Below, one piece after another: positions 17,780 through 27,527 of a DNA stretch of 64,000 nucleotides. The notes under the pieces were generated by a model. It did not search any database. It was not told where the DNA came from and worked only from the letters and a program-made list of their open reading frames with translations. The translations under genes and the position numbers were made by a program. Source of the DNA: Mycolicibacterium austroafricanum (GTDB lineage Bacteria; Actinomycetota; Actinomycetes; Mycobacteriales; Mycobacteriaceae); contig NZ_HG964456.1 of assembly GCF_000612725.1 (NCBI RefSeq), positions 248,001-312,000 on the forward strand, given 5' to 3'. The stretch's first letter is position 1; every line of letters starts with the position of its first letter.

Positions 17780-17812
17780 CCACCAAACTGGTGGCATGCG
17801 ACACCAATGGTG
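17780..17812. promoter_or_regulatory. Paired inverted repeats between divergent tetR and SDR genes
   Basis: CCACCAAACTGGTGG (6-base arms, 17780-17794) is followed by CACCAATGGTG (5-base arms, 17802-17812). The shared CACCA/TGGTG half sites, 22 bases apart, suggest two bound repressor dimers on neighbouring faces. Probable operator of the TetR at 17118 and of the SDR-monooxygenase operon. Confidence 0.55.
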
Positions 17813-17878
17813 GCTGGTGCCCCCAGATGAGAGTTTCCCCACAGCAGACGTCCATGTCGCGACCCGAAAGGCAGACGG

Positions 17879-18733
17879 ATGAGATTGCTGCCCTTCGGCG
17901 GCGCACCAGGCAGAACGCACCGCGCCGATGCAGTCGTCACGGGCGCAGGAAGCGGTATCGGCCGCGCATTCGCCGTGGAGCTTGCGCGCCGAGGTGGACG
18001 CGTGGTGTGCGCCGACAAAGATCCCGTCACTGCAAAAGAGTCGGCAGAGTTGGTGAGGCAGGCTGGCGGCGAGGGCTTCGACATCGAATGCGATGTCACC
18101 GATCTTGAGCAGGTCCGCAACCTCGCTGATGTGAGCGAAGACTGGTTCGAGAAGGCTGCGAGCCTCGTCATCAACAACGCCGGAATCGGTGCGGGCGGCA
18201 ACCGCATCGGCGCGACGTCGATCGAGGACTGGAACGCGGCGATTTCTGTCAACCTCTGGGGCGTTATCTACGGCTGCGAGACTTTTGTGCCTCGGCTCCG
18301 CAGCAATGGGCATGGCGGAGTCATCAATGTGGCGTCGGCAGCGAGCTTTGGCTCGGCCCCTCGGATGGCGGCTTACAACGTGAGCAAGGCCGGGGTGCTC
18401 GCTCTGTCGGAGACATTGGCGGCCGAACTGAGCGGTACTGACATCAACGTCACAGTGCTTTGCCCCACCTTCGTGAAGACGAACATCGTCAACAATCCTC
18501 AAATCGACGAGGCGGCTGCAAGACTCGCGGCCAACCTGATGAAATGGACCGGCATTTCGCCACAGCACGTTGCTCGAACGACGTTGAACGCGCACGATCG
18601 CGGACAAATTTATGTAGTACCCCAACTCGATGCCAAAGTCTTGTGGCAACTCAAGAGAGCCCTACCCGGCCCCTTTACTCGCACGCTGGGCCTCGTGGAG
18701 CGCATGGCCTCATGGAACGATTCAGCCGAGTAG
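17879..18733 (+). CDS. Short-chain dehydrogenase/reductase
   Basis: 284 residues. Classical SDR motifs: TGAGSGIGRA (cofactor site, about residues 21-30), NNAG, and the catalytic YNVSK. An acidic residue after strand 2 (VVCADKD) favours NAD+. It leads the operon that continues with the diiron protein, monooxygenases and esterase, and would oxidise a secondary alcohol to the ketone used by a Baeyer-Villiger enzyme, as SadH does beside MymA. Confidence 0.9.
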   Translation: MRLLPFGGAPGRTHRADAVVTGAGSGIGRAFAVELARRGGRVVCADKDPVTAKESAELVRQAGGEGFDIECDVTDLEQVRNLADVSEDWFEKAASLVINNAGIGAGGNRIGATSIEDWNAAISVNLWGVIYGCETFVPRLRSNGHGGVINVASAASFGSAPRMAAYNVSKAGVLALSETLAAELSGTDINVTVLCPTFVKTNIVNNPQIDEAAARLAANLMKWTGISPQHVARTTLNAHDRGQIYVVPQLDAKVLWQLKRALPGPFTRTLGLVERMASWNDSAE

Positions 18734-18746
18734 AGGAGCAGGGAAA

Positions 18747-19670
18747 ATGGCTTTCGCATACAGTGACATGCTCGAGACAATCAAAAACAAGCAATGGGCT
18801 CTTGCCGATATCGATTGGAACGCCCCTGGCGCGGAACTGATCACCGATGAACAGCGTCCCAAACTCAAGCAATTCATGTCCGACGTGGTGTGGATTGAGC
18901 ATGTTGGAGCACGTGCCTTCGCCGCGATGGCTCCAAAGGCGCCATTCGAAGCGCTCGGAGACATTTACCGTTACTTTCACGCCGAGGAGCAGCGTCACGC
19001 CAATGCCGAACTTGCCTTGATGCGTCGCTGGGGCATGCTCGAGGAAGGCGAGAAACCGGTCCCGAACAAGAATATTCGGCTGGTCATCGAATGGCTGGAC
19101 CGTTATGCGGAAGCCCTGCCCCTGACCGTCATCGGGGCCGCGATTCCGGCACTGGAGACTGCGCTCGATGGAGCGCTGCTGAAGTTTCTCCTCGATGAGG
19201 TTGACGACCCTGTGTGCGGGGAGGTGTTCAACAAGGTCAACAGCGACGAATCAAGGCATCTCGCGGTTGGCTTCCAGGTCTTGAATGACCTGGGCGCCAG
19301 CCCGATGCGAATCCACGCCATTCAAACTGCGGGTGCTCTTGTCGACCCGCGCATTCTCACCGGCGCGTTGCTGTATATCCCGCTCCTGACGCGCATGTTG
19401 ATGAATCTCAACGCTATGGGTCTGTCCGAGGAGAAGTTATACAACGCAGTGACGCGGTATGCCAATGTCGGCGATCGCAGTGAGCATACGCGGAGGGTGC
19501 CCGGCTATCACATCTTGAAGGCGCACATGTCGTCGTCCATCAAGCGGTCCCAGCCTCTGCACTTCGTGTCTCAGCGCCTTGGCAATGCGATCGATGTTTT
19601 CCCTGTTCAGATTTTCGGTCGGCCGCCATCCTGGACGGACGAACTGACCTACGAACCGGTTGCCAAATGA
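18747..19670 (+). CDS. Ferritin-like diiron protein
   Basis: 307 residues from ATG 18747 (GAGGAGCAGGGA upstream). Two ExxH carboxylate-histidine motifs are visible, E81-H84 in FHAEEQRH and a second in NSDESRHL; further Glu ligands fit at E51 (IEHVGARAF) and in ALETALDG. This is the four-helix diiron pattern. The C-terminal part holds a hydrophobic segment (ILTGALLYIPLLTRML). The precise activity (oxygenase, oxidase or reductase) is unknown. Only 13 bases after the SDR and overlapping the first monooxygenase by 4, so it is part of the same operon. Confidence 0.85.
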   Translation: MAFAYSDMLETIKNKQWALADIDWNAPGAELITDEQRPKLKQFMSDVVWIEHVGARAFAAMAPKAPFEALGDIYRYFHAEEQRHANAELALMRRWGMLEEGEKPVPNKNIRLVIEWLDRYAEALPLTVIGAAIPALETALDGALLKFLLDEVDDPVCGEVFNKVNSDESRHLAVGFQVLNDLGASPMRIHAIQTAGALVDPRILTGALLYIPLLTRMLMNLNAMGLSEEKLYNAVTRYANVGDRSEHTRRVPGYHILKAHMSSSIKRSQPLHFVSQRLGNAIDVFPVQIFGRPPSWTDELTYEPVAK

Positions 19671-21160
19671 CAGGCACCACGACGACGTTGATCGTCGGCG
19701 CCGGGTTCGCAGGTATCGGTGCGGCGATCAGACTGCTTCAAGAGGGCACGGATGACTTCGTCATCCTGGAACGGTCAGATCGCGTCGGAGGCACCTGGCG
19801 AGACAATACTTATCCCGGTGCGGCCTGCGATATTCCCTCGCTTCTCTACTCCTACTCGTTCGAGCCGAATCCGGGCTGGACTCGTACCTACTCGGGGAGC
19901 GCTGAGATCCTCGAATATATCGACGATATGGTCGACAAGTACGATCTTGCCCGGTTCATCCAGTTTGATACCGACGTGACTGCCTTGGAATTCGATGAGA
20001 GTGCCGGCATCTGGATGGCCGACACGGCAGATGGAAAGCGGTATCACACCCGGTCAGTTGTGATGGCCAGTGGACCACTTGCCAACGCCAGCTTTCCCGA
20101 TATTCGGGGTATTGACTCGTACGGTGGAAAAAAGATCCACAGCGCTCGATGGGACCATGGCTACGATCTCGGCGGTAAGAGGGTTGCAGTCATCGGGACA
20201 GGCGCGAGCGCGGTTCAGATCATTCCCGAGCTCGTAAAGTCGGCTGCCTCGGTCAAAGTCTTCCAGAGAACGCCCGGCTGGGTGTTGCCCAGGGTGAACT
20301 TCAGGCATCCGGCCTGGGCGCGTTCGACCTTCACACACCTGCCGGTGAGCGAACAAGCGCTCCGCGACGCGTGGTTTTGGGCCCACGAAGTGATGGCAGT
20401 GGGTATGGTCTGGAACACCGCCGCGACGTCCGCGATACAGCTGGCGGCCAAGGCTCATCTCCGTCGGCAGGTGAAAGACTCCTGGTTGAGACGTCAGTTG
20501 ACGCCCCATTTCAGGCCTGGATGCAAGCGCATGCTCATGACCAGTGATTATTACCCTGCGCTACAGGCGGATAACTGCAAGCTGATCAGCTGGCCGATCG
20601 CCACATTGTCACCCAACGGTGTTCGGACCGCCGACGGTGTCGAGCACGAAGTGGACTGTATCGTATTTGCCACTGGCTTCGATGTGGCCAAACGTGGCAC
20701 CCCGTTCCCGATTAGCGGCCTCGGCGGTCGGAAGCTCGGCGATGAATGGTCTCAGGGGACATTTGCCTTCAAGAGCGTGAGCGTGGCCGGGTATCCGAAC
20801 TTATTCTTCACTTTCGGACCGAATTCCGGGCCAGGCCACAACTCGGCGCTCGTATATATGGAGGCTGCAATTGACTATATAGTCAAGGCGATCAAGCTCC
20901 TTCAGCAAAATGACATCGGCACTTTGGATGTGAGGGAGGATCGTCAGGACCGCTATCACTCCGAAATTCAGCGCCGCCTTCGACGAACGACTTGGAATTC
21001 GGGGTGCAGCAGTTGGTATTTGACCGAGGACGGCTACAACGGCACGATGTACCCAGGTTTCGCGACCCAGTTTATGAGAGAACTATCCCGCTTGGATCCT
21101 CATGATTACGTGATAACCCGGCGCGACGATACACACGTCGAGCTGACGCAATCACTCTGA
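19667..21160 (+). CDS. Baeyer-Villiger-type flavin monooxygenase 1
   Basis: 497 residues. FAD site GAGFAGIG (residues 11-18), GGTWRDNTYPGAACD, NADPH site GTGASA (about 177-182), and the BVMO fingerprint at 152-163 (YGGKKIHSARWD), with Tyr instead of the usual first Phe. It inserts oxygen next to a ketone to give an ester or lactone, using NADPH and O2. ATG overlaps the diiron gene by 4 bases. Confidence 0.92.
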   Translation: MTGTTTTLIVGAGFAGIGAAIRLLQEGTDDFVILERSDRVGGTWRDNTYPGAACDIPSLLYSYSFEPNPGWTRTYSGSAEILEYIDDMVDKYDLARFIQFDTDVTALEFDESAGIWMADTADGKRYHTRSVVMASGPLANASFPDIRGIDSYGGKKIHSARWDHGYDLGGKRVAVIGTGASAVQIIPELVKSAASVKVFQRTPGWVLPRVNFRHPAWARSTFTHLPVSEQALRDAWFWAHEVMAVGMVWNTAATSAIQLAAKAHLRRQVKDSWLRRQLTPHFRPGCKRMLMTSDYYPALQADNCKLISWPIATLSPNGVRTADGVEHEVDCIVFATGFDVAKRGTPFPISGLGGRKLGDEWSQGTFAFKSVSVAGYPNLFFTFGPNSGPGHNSALVYMEAAIDYIVKAIKLLQQNDIGTLDVREDRQDRYHSEIQRRLRRTTWNSGCSSWYLTEDGYNGTMYPGFATQFMRELSRLDPHDYVITRRDDTHVELTQSL

Positions 21161-21204
21161 ATACAAGTTTGCAGGGCTGACCGTCAGAACGGTGAAATAC
21201 AGGA

Positions 21205-22722
21205 ATGGATCGCAAGTCCGACCGTAATTACGAGATAATTATCATAGGAGCTGGATTTTCCGGCATCGGGTCTGGCATTAGCTTGATGAAGGCGGGATTT
21301 ACCGACTTCTTGATGGTTGATGACGCCGATGGCGTAGGTGGTACGTGGCACTGGAACACCTACCCGGGTATCGCTGTCGATATACCGTCGTTCAGTTATC
21401 AATTCTCATACGAAATGCGGCCCTCTTGGTCGCGCACGTACGCCCACGGCAATGAGCTCAAAGCCTATGCCGAGCGATGTGTTGAAAAGTATCGGCTCTG
21501 GGACCATATTCGTTTCAACACAACCATTACCGAGGCTTGTTTCGACGAGAACGCAACACGGTGGCATTTGACCAGTGCCAATGGTGAGGAGTTCACGGCA
21601 CGCTTCGTGATAAATTGCTCCGGCGTTCTCAGTCGGCCAAAGTGGCCTGAAATCAAGGGGGTGCGAGATTTCGCCGGCGTTACGCTCCACACGGCTAGAT
21701 GGGACAATGCCAAAGATCTCAGCGGGAAGAGGGTTGCAGTAATCGGTACCGGTGCATCGGCGGTGCAACTGATACCCGAAGTCGCAAAGAAAGCAGAGAG
21801 TCTGACGGTATTTCAGCGAACTCCAATTTATTGTCTGCCGAAGCCAGACTTCCCCATACCGACGTGGGGTGGAAGGCTTCTACATTTCCTGCCGGGGGCA
21901 CAATTGGCGACCCGGACCGCCAGCCAGGCGTTCGTGGAAATCACTTTCCCAATCGCCGCTCACTTTCATACGGTGATACCGTTCGCCGATGTCATGGAGA
22001 GCGCCGCAAAGCGGTACATGCGGCGTGAGGTCCATGACCCGACGACGAGAGAACAACTCATTCCGCGCTACTCGTTGGGCTGTAAACGACCCAGCTTCCA
22101 CAATTCCTATCTCGCAACGTACAACCGGTCCAACGTTTCGCTCGAGACGAGCGGCATAACCCATATCGACCATGCATCCGTCCATACTCGAGACGGCAAA
22201 GCTCATCCCATTGACGTCTTGATCCTGGCCACCGGCTTCAAAGTGATGGAGTCGGGCAACATGCCAACTTACGTATTGAAGGGACGCGGCGGGCTGGAGC
22301 AGGCTACATGGTGGGACGAGCATCGACTGCAGGCCTTCGAAGGGGTGAGCGTCCCGGGATTTCCGAATCATTTCAACATCTTCGGCCCGTACGGCTACAA
22401 CGGTTCCTCGTACTTCACGCTCATCGAGGCGCAGAGTCGGCACATCGTCCGGTGTCTTCGTCGCGCGCGGGCGCTGGGTGCTAACTGCGTGGAGGTCAAG
22501 AAGGAGGCGAACGACCGTTATTTCGCCGAAGTGCTAAGGCGGCGTCACAGACAGGTTTTCTGGCAGCCGAGCTGTTCCAATGCCAACAGCTACTACTTCG
22601 ACAGGCACGGTGACGTTCCACTCCGTCCATCAACGACTCTGGAGACCTATTGGCGGAGCCGCACCTTTCGCCTCTCGGACTACCGATTCGAGAATCGGCC
22701 CGAAGAGGTGTGTCCCCGGTGA
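21205..22722 (+). CDS. Baeyer-Villiger-type flavin monooxygenase 2
   Basis: 505 residues. FAD site GAGFSGIG near 16-22, GGTWHWNTYPGIAVD, fingerprint F156-D167 (FAGVTLHTARWD), NADPH site GTGASA. The region reads visibly lower in GC than the flanks (one 60-base line I counted, 21241-21300, is half G+C). It follows monooxygenase 1 after 44 bases and overlaps the esterase start. Clearly divergent from monooxygenase 1 (GTWHWN against GTWRDN), so it probably acts on another substrate. Confidence 0.92.
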   Translation: MDRKSDRNYEIIIIGAGFSGIGSGISLMKAGFTDFLMVDDADGVGGTWHWNTYPGIAVDIPSFSYQFSYEMRPSWSRTYAHGNELKAYAERCVEKYRLWDHIRFNTTITEACFDENATRWHLTSANGEEFTARFVINCSGVLSRPKWPEIKGVRDFAGVTLHTARWDNAKDLSGKRVAVIGTGASAVQLIPEVAKKAESLTVFQRTPIYCLPKPDFPIPTWGGRLLHFLPGAQLATRTASQAFVEITFPIAAHFHTVIPFADVMESAAKRYMRREVHDPTTREQLIPRYSLGCKRPSFHNSYLATYNRSNVSLETSGITHIDHASVHTRDGKAHPIDVLILATGFKVMESGNMPTYVLKGRGGLEQATWWDEHRLQAFEGVSVPGFPNHFNIFGPYGYNGSSYFTLIEAQSRHIVRCLRRARALGANCVEVKKEANDRYFAEVLRRRHRQVFWQPSCSNANSYYFDRHGDVPLRPSTTLETYWRSRTFRLSDYRFENRPEEVCPR

Positions 22723-23684
22723 CCAGAATGGATGCCCCTGACTGGCAGCCCAGTCTTGCCAGTCATCTCGTCGCGATGTCCTCGCGAACCACGCTGCGGC
22801 CACTGGCGCAGCTGATGCCATCAAACGCCTACGGACTTGCGGTGATGGATCGCGTGCTTCGAACAGCGCTCGTAGCCTCACGGCCTCGGCGCGGCGTCAC
22901 AGTGCGCAAGGTTGACACTGTATTCGCCGGAGGCCCGGTTCGTGGGGACTGGATCACCACGCCTGCCATTAATCCGCATGCCAACCCTTTGCTGTACATC
23001 CACGGCGGCGCCTATTCTATGTGCTCGCCGGAGACGCACCGCGGTCTTCTTGGTGAACTCGCCTCGGCGAGCGGGCGCCCCATCTTCGCAGTGAAGTATC
23101 GTCTTGCCCCGCGGTATCCCTATCCCGCAGCCGCGGACGATGCGCTGAATGCGTATCGCTGGCTTACCAGCGGAGGGTCCCCGGGTTCTTGTCAGCGCAC
23201 CGTCGCGGTTGCCGGCGATTCAGCGGGCGGTCAGCTCACGATGGCCACGGCCTTGGGCGCACGTGCAGTTGGATTGCCGCTCCCTGATGCGATGCTGCTG
23301 ATGTCTCCCGTCCTGGATCTCAGGTGCGAACTTGCCAGAGCGCGTGAAATTCGCCGCCGGGATCCTTTTGCCTCCGCTCAATCAGCGGCGCGCGCTCTTG
23401 ACCTCTACGTAGGTGGCGCAGATCGCGGAGATCCGCGCCTCAGCGTGCTTGACGCGGACCTCACCTCGATGCCGCCGATCCTCATTCAGGTGGGCGGGAG
23501 AGAAATGTTGATCGATGACTCGCGCCGTCTCGCCGAGCGACTTCAATCAGCTGGATCCCACGTCGAGATCCAGGTATACCGGGGACAGATCCATGTATTC
23601 CAGGCTATGTTCCGGATTCTTCCCGAAGCCCGAGACGCGATTCATCGAGCGGGACGCTTCCTTGAAGCCTCGGAAGTCAGGTGA
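22719..23684 (+). CDS. HSL-family (family IV) carboxylesterase
   Basis: 321 residues from GTG 22719, overlapping the monooxygenase stop by 4 bases; an ATG three codons later is an alternative. HGG oxyanion motif (YIHGGAYSM), nucleophile elbow GDSAGG, and a C-terminal His in GQIHVFQ complete a Ser-Asp-His triad. It resembles LipR beside MymA. It would hydrolyse the ester or lactone produced by the neighbouring monooxygenases. Confidence 0.9.
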   Translation: MTRMDAPDWQPSLASHLVAMSSRTTLRPLAQLMPSNAYGLAVMDRVLRTALVASRPRRGVTVRKVDTVFAGGPVRGDWITTPAINPHANPLLYIHGGAYSMCSPETHRGLLGELASASGRPIFAVKYRLAPRYPYPAAADDALNAYRWLTSGGSPGSCQRTVAVAGDSAGGQLTMATALGARAVGLPLPDAMLLMSPVLDLRCELARAREIRRRDPFASAQSAARALDLYVGGADRGDPRLSVLDADLTSMPPILIQVGGREMLIDDSRRLAERLQSAGSHVEIQVYRGQIHVFQAMFRILPEARDAIHRAGRFLEASEVR

Positions 23685-23760
23685 AAGTGTCCGAACAGGC
23701 AATGCTCCTACACCTACACCACCTCGACCGCCGCAGCGTGAAGTCAGTCGTCTCTGCCTC

Positions 23761-25260
23761 ATGAGCAGCAACTTCGCGACGGCCTGTCGCGCATACGATC
23801 CGTCGATCGTGATCATCGGGGCCGGCTTCGCCGGGGTTGCGATGGCCCACCGGCTGAAGAAGGACGGGTTCACGAACTTCACGATCCTGGAAAAGGCTGC
23901 AGACATCGGGGGTGTTTGGCGTGACAACACCTATCCGGGAGCGGCCTGCGACGTGCCGTCAGCGTTGTACTCACTCTCGTACAAGCCCAATCCTCGTTGG
24001 TCACGGCGATATGCCGAGCAACCCGAGATACTCAAGTACCTCCAACAACTCGTGGAGAGTGGCGGACTGGCCGCGCATCTGCGTACCCAGACCGAAGTTG
24101 TCGCAATGACCTTCGATGACCAGCTAGGGCGTTGGACCCTGGTTACGAACTCGAACGAGACAATAACCTGCGATGTCGTCGTCTCGGCCGTGGGTCAGCT
24201 CTCCTTGCCCCACGTACCCGTTATTGCCGACGCAGACACCTTCCAGGGGCCGCGCTTTCATTCGGCGCGTTGGGACCGATCGGTTTCGCTTCGCGGCAAG
24301 CAAGTAGCCGTCATCGGCACAGGAGCTAGTGCCATCCAATTCGTGCCACACATCGCCCAGGAGGCGGAGCATGTCACGCTATATCAGCGCACGGCTCCGT
24401 GGATCTTGCCGAAGTGGGACAGCAGGTATGGAGTCCTTCACGACAGGGTGAGCGAGTTATTGCCGATGGCGCTGCGCCTCGAGCGTTTCGCGGTATGGCT
24501 AATTTTCGAGTTGCTCGCTGTGACGCTAGTCGACGCGAAGCCCCTCTCACGCGTCCTCGGTGCGATCGCGCGCCGCCACCTACATCGGCAGGTTGCTAGC
24601 CCATCTTTGCGCGAGCAATTGATGCCTTCGGACGCGCCAGGGTGCAAGCGAGTGCTGTTCTCGAATGATTACTATCCAGCAATCGCGAGTGATCGCGTGT
24701 CGTTGGTGCCGAAGGCTATCGCAGAGCTCTGCGACAACGGTGTCAAGACCGTGGATGGAGAGTTTCGTCCTGCAGATGTCGTGATCTACGGAACCGGGTT
24801 TCGCGCCACCGATTTTCTCGCCCCGATGTCCGTGCGCGGCTCTCGCGGAGTCTCCTTGGCCGAGGTGTGGAAGACCCAGGCGTACGCATATCTGGGCATC
24901 ACTGTCCCCATGTTCCCGAACCTGTTCCTGCTTTATGGTCCCAACACGAATGTGGGCTCGGGGTCGATCCTCTACATGATCGAGTCACAAGTCCGTCACA
25001 TCGCAACGCTCATCAAAGCCGTGGCTGCTCATCCGGGTCATGCGATCGATGTCAGGACGGAGAGCGCGCAACGCTACAACACGCGCTTGAGAAGGCGACT
25101 ACGGAGGTCGGTGTGGGCGCTGTGTGCGAGCTGGTATCGAACCTCGAGCGGGGAAATCCCGACGAACTGGCCGGGGCCTACCTTGGTTTATCGACTCCTT
25201 ACCCGGAAGCCGCACAGCGGCGATTACGTCTTGAGAAACGTCGGGCGTCTAAAGGTCTGA
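23761..25260 (+). CDS. Baeyer-Villiger-type flavin monooxygenase 3
   Basis: 499 residues from ATG 23761; the frame is open upstream but has no earlier credible start, and no Shine-Dalgarno sequence precedes this ATG. FAD site GAGFAGVA near 20-27, fingerprint F161-D172 (FQGPRFHSARWD), NADPH site GTGASA. Third BVMO of the operon, 76 bases after the esterase. It resembles monooxygenase 1 more than 2 (WRDNTYPGAACD shared). Confidence 0.9.
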   Translation: MSSNFATACRAYDPSIVIIGAGFAGVAMAHRLKKDGFTNFTILEKAADIGGVWRDNTYPGAACDVPSALYSLSYKPNPRWSRRYAEQPEILKYLQQLVESGGLAAHLRTQTEVVAMTFDDQLGRWTLVTNSNETITCDVVVSAVGQLSLPHVPVIADADTFQGPRFHSARWDRSVSLRGKQVAVIGTGASAIQFVPHIAQEAEHVTLYQRTAPWILPKWDSRYGVLHDRVSELLPMALRLERFAVWLIFELLAVTLVDAKPLSRVLGAIARRHLHRQVASPSLREQLMPSDAPGCKRVLFSNDYYPAIASDRVSLVPKAIAELCDNGVKTVDGEFRPADVVIYGTGFRATDFLAPMSVRGSRGVSLAEVWKTQAYAYLGITVPMFPNLFLLYGPNTNVGSGSILYMIESQVRHIATLIKAVAAHPGHAIDVRTESAQRYNTRLRRRLRRSVWALCASWYRTSSGEIPTNWPGPTLVYRLLTRKPHSGDYVLRNVGRLKV

Positions 25261-25405
25261 GACCCTGCAGAACCGAGCCTGGCCGACTAAGGGCACGAGA
25301 CGCGCACTTAACCGCTAGGCCAATAATGTCTAGATATTGACATCAATGGCATCTTTGTAAAGACTGGTGGACGCCGTCAAAGCGGCCCAGCGTCCAGGAG
25401 GAACC

Positions 25406-26863
25406 ATGACGAATCACCTTCTCGCACCTGCGCACCACGTGAAGGAGCGGTTGTCCTCTGTGATCATGGTCCCCGCGCCTCACGCCGTCGACGACAGATG
25501 GCGTCGATGGAGCCGGGACTGGCCGGTTCGTGAACTGGCACCGGCACCCGCGGGCAGTGGATTGAAAGCCGTCCGGGGGGATGCCGGACTGCCCTTCGTA
25601 GGTCACACGCTCGACTACATCCGATTCGGCTCGGATTTCAGTCGAGAGCGCTACGACCGTCTGGGTTCGGTGTCGTGGATGGGCGCGTTCGGCACCAAGA
25701 TGGTGGTCATCGCCGGCCCTGACGCCACTCGAGAGGCGTTCACGAGCGAAGCGAAAGCATTCTCTCAGGATGGCTGGTCCTTCCTGATCGACGCCTTCTT
25801 CCATCGCGGTTTGATGCTCATGAGCTTCGACGAGCACTTGATGCACCGGCGCATCATGCAGGAGGCGTTTACGCGTCCGCGCCTGACCGGATACGTCGAA
25901 CAGGTAACGCCATGCGTTCGCTCGGCAGTGCCTGCGTGGCCGGTGGGCCCGTCGGTTCGAATCTACCCACTGTTGAAGGAACTCACCCTCGACATCGCTA
26001 CCGACGTCTTCATGGGCGGCCGCGGCAAGGACGAGAGCGATGCTGTCAACAAGGCGTTCGTCGCTACGGTCCGGGCGGCGAGTTCCCTTGTGCGTGCTCC
26101 GCTTCCGGGAACCAGATTCCGCGCTGGTGTGCAAGGGCGGCGCGTTTTGGAGGACTACTTCTTCCGGCATCTGCCGGCCGCGCGAGCCGGTGAAACGGAG
26201 GATCTGTTCGCTGCTCTCTGTCAAGCCACGACCGAAGACGGGGAGCGGTTTTCCGACGAGGATGTGGTGAATCACATGATCTTCTTGATGATGGCGGCCC
26301 ACGACACCTCGACGATCACCACCACAGCGGTCACCTATTTCCTTGCCAAGTATCCGCAGTGGCAGGAGGCTGCGGCTGCGGAAGCCGCGGCCATCGGTGA
26401 CGGGTTGCCGGACATCGAGGCCCTGGAGAAGATGACGGTCATCGACCTCGTGATCAAGGAAGCGCTCAGACTGCTTGCACCTGTTCCGCTGGTGATGCGC
26501 AAGACGGTTCGAGATGTCGCCATCGATGGATATCACATCCCCTCGAACACGTTATGCGCTATAACGCCTGCCGTGAATCACTTCGATCGAACGATCTGGA
26601 GTGATCCGGAGCGGTTCGATCCCTCACGTTTCGACGAGCCTCGGCGCGAAGACCAACACCACCGATTCGCCTGGGTTCCGTTCGGAGGTGGAGCGCACAA
26701 GTGCATCGGCATGCAATTCGGGACGCTCGAAGTCAAAGCAATCCTGCACAGGATGCTGCGTTCGTTCACTTGGAAGGTTCCGGAGAACTATCACGTCCGA
26801 TGGGACAACACCTCGCTGCCCATTCCGGTGGACGGACTTCCGTTGGAGATGAAGCGCCGATGA
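25406..26863 (+). CDS. Cytochrome P450
   Basis: 485 residues from ATG 25406 with AGGAGGA directly upstream. Heme-ligand motif FGGGAHKCIG with Cys near 433, I-helix AAHDTST, and ExxR in KEALRLL. The AxHDT I-helix with a FGGGxHxCIG loop places it outside the common CYP125/124 steroid groups; I cannot name the CYP family. Begins a new transcription unit: the 145-base upstream gap has TTGACA at 25337 and a small symmetry ATGTC-N8-GACAT at 25326-25343. The ATG of the next gene overlaps its stop. It probably performs the first hydroxylation of the pathway. Confidence 0.92.
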   Translation: MTNHLLAPAHHVKERLSSVIMVPAPHAVDDRWRRWSRDWPVRELAPAPAGSGLKAVRGDAGLPFVGHTLDYIRFGSDFSRERYDRLGSVSWMGAFGTKMVVIAGPDATREAFTSEAKAFSQDGWSFLIDAFFHRGLMLMSFDEHLMHRRIMQEAFTRPRLTGYVEQVTPCVRSAVPAWPVGPSVRIYPLLKELTLDIATDVFMGGRGKDESDAVNKAFVATVRAASSLVRAPLPGTRFRAGVQGRRVLEDYFFRHLPAARAGETEDLFAALCQATTEDGERFSDEDVVNHMIFLMMAAHDTSTITTTAVTYFLAKYPQWQEAAAAEAAAIGDGLPDIEALEKMTVIDLVIKEALRLLAPVPLVMRKTVRDVAIDGYHIPSNTLCAITPAVNHFDRTIWSDPERFDPSRFDEPRREDQHHRFAWVPFGGGAHKCIGMQFGTLEVKAILHRMLRSFTWKVPENYHVRWDNTSLPIPVDGLPLEMKRR

Positions 26864-27513
26864 CCGTCGACCACAGCCCCTACCTCGAACCCACGGAGTT
26901 TCTTGACTGGCAACAAGATTCGGTACGTGACTTCGTGTCATCGGCGATCCGTGGTGCCTGCGGCGACACCGAGAAGGCCATCGCCATCTTCACCGCGGTC
27001 CGTGACTCCATTTGGTACGACCCCTACACGGTGACCGACAACCCGCACGCGTATCGCGCCAGCACCGTCGCGACCGCAGAACGGGCCTACTGCGTCCCGA
27101 AGGCCGTGCTCTTGACTGCAGCGTGCCGAGCGGCGGGAATCCCGGCGCGGCTGGGGTTCGCCGACGTCCGAAACCACCTCCAGACCAAGGCATTGCGCGA
27201 GCGGATGGGTGGTAGCGACGTTTTCGTCTACCACGGCTACAGTCTCATGTTCCTCAACGGTGCGTGGGTAAAGGCCACCCCGGCGTTCAATCGCGAGCTG
27301 TGCGCACGCTTCGGTGTCTCGCCGATCGAATTCGACGGCCGTAGCGACGCGCTACTCCATGGTTTCACCGCTGACGGCACCCAGCACATGGAGTATCTGC
27401 GCGACCGGGGAGCCTACGACGATCTACCCCTAGCAGACATCCTGCAAGCACTGAGAACGCATTACGGCACATTCATCGATCAGCCGAACAGCCGTCCCGA
27501 CCTCTTCGCCTGA
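26860..27513 (+). CDS. Transglutaminase-like cysteine protein
   Basis: 217 residues, ATG overlapping the P450 stop by 4 bases. The core of the transglutaminase fold is present: C78 in RAYCVPKAVLLTAACRAAGIPAR and H125 in VFVYHGYSLMFLNGAW; the usual Asp after the His strand is not obvious (WVKATPAF). Bacterial members are proteases, amidases or acyl-transfer enzymes. Its tight coupling to a P450 and an acyl-CoA ligase is unusual and its substrate cannot be inferred. Confidence 0.82.
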   Translation: MTVDHSPYLEPTEFLDWQQDSVRDFVSSAIRGACGDTEKAIAIFTAVRDSIWYDPYTVTDNPHAYRASTVATAERAYCVPKAVLLTAACRAAGIPARLGFADVRNHLQTKALRERMGGSDVFVYHGYSLMFLNGAWVKATPAFNRELCARFGVSPIEFDGRSDALLHGFTADGTQHMEYLRDRGAYDDLPLADILQALRTHYGTFIDQPNSRPDLFA

Positions 27514-27527
27514 AAGGGCACTACACG

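Noticed and set aside
25255..25325. tRNA-like words on the minus strand (TGGCCTAGCGGTTAAG) after monooxygenase 3
   Set aside because: No acceptor stem pairs, the D arm does not close, and the T loop is not GGTTCRA. At most a decayed fragment; not called.
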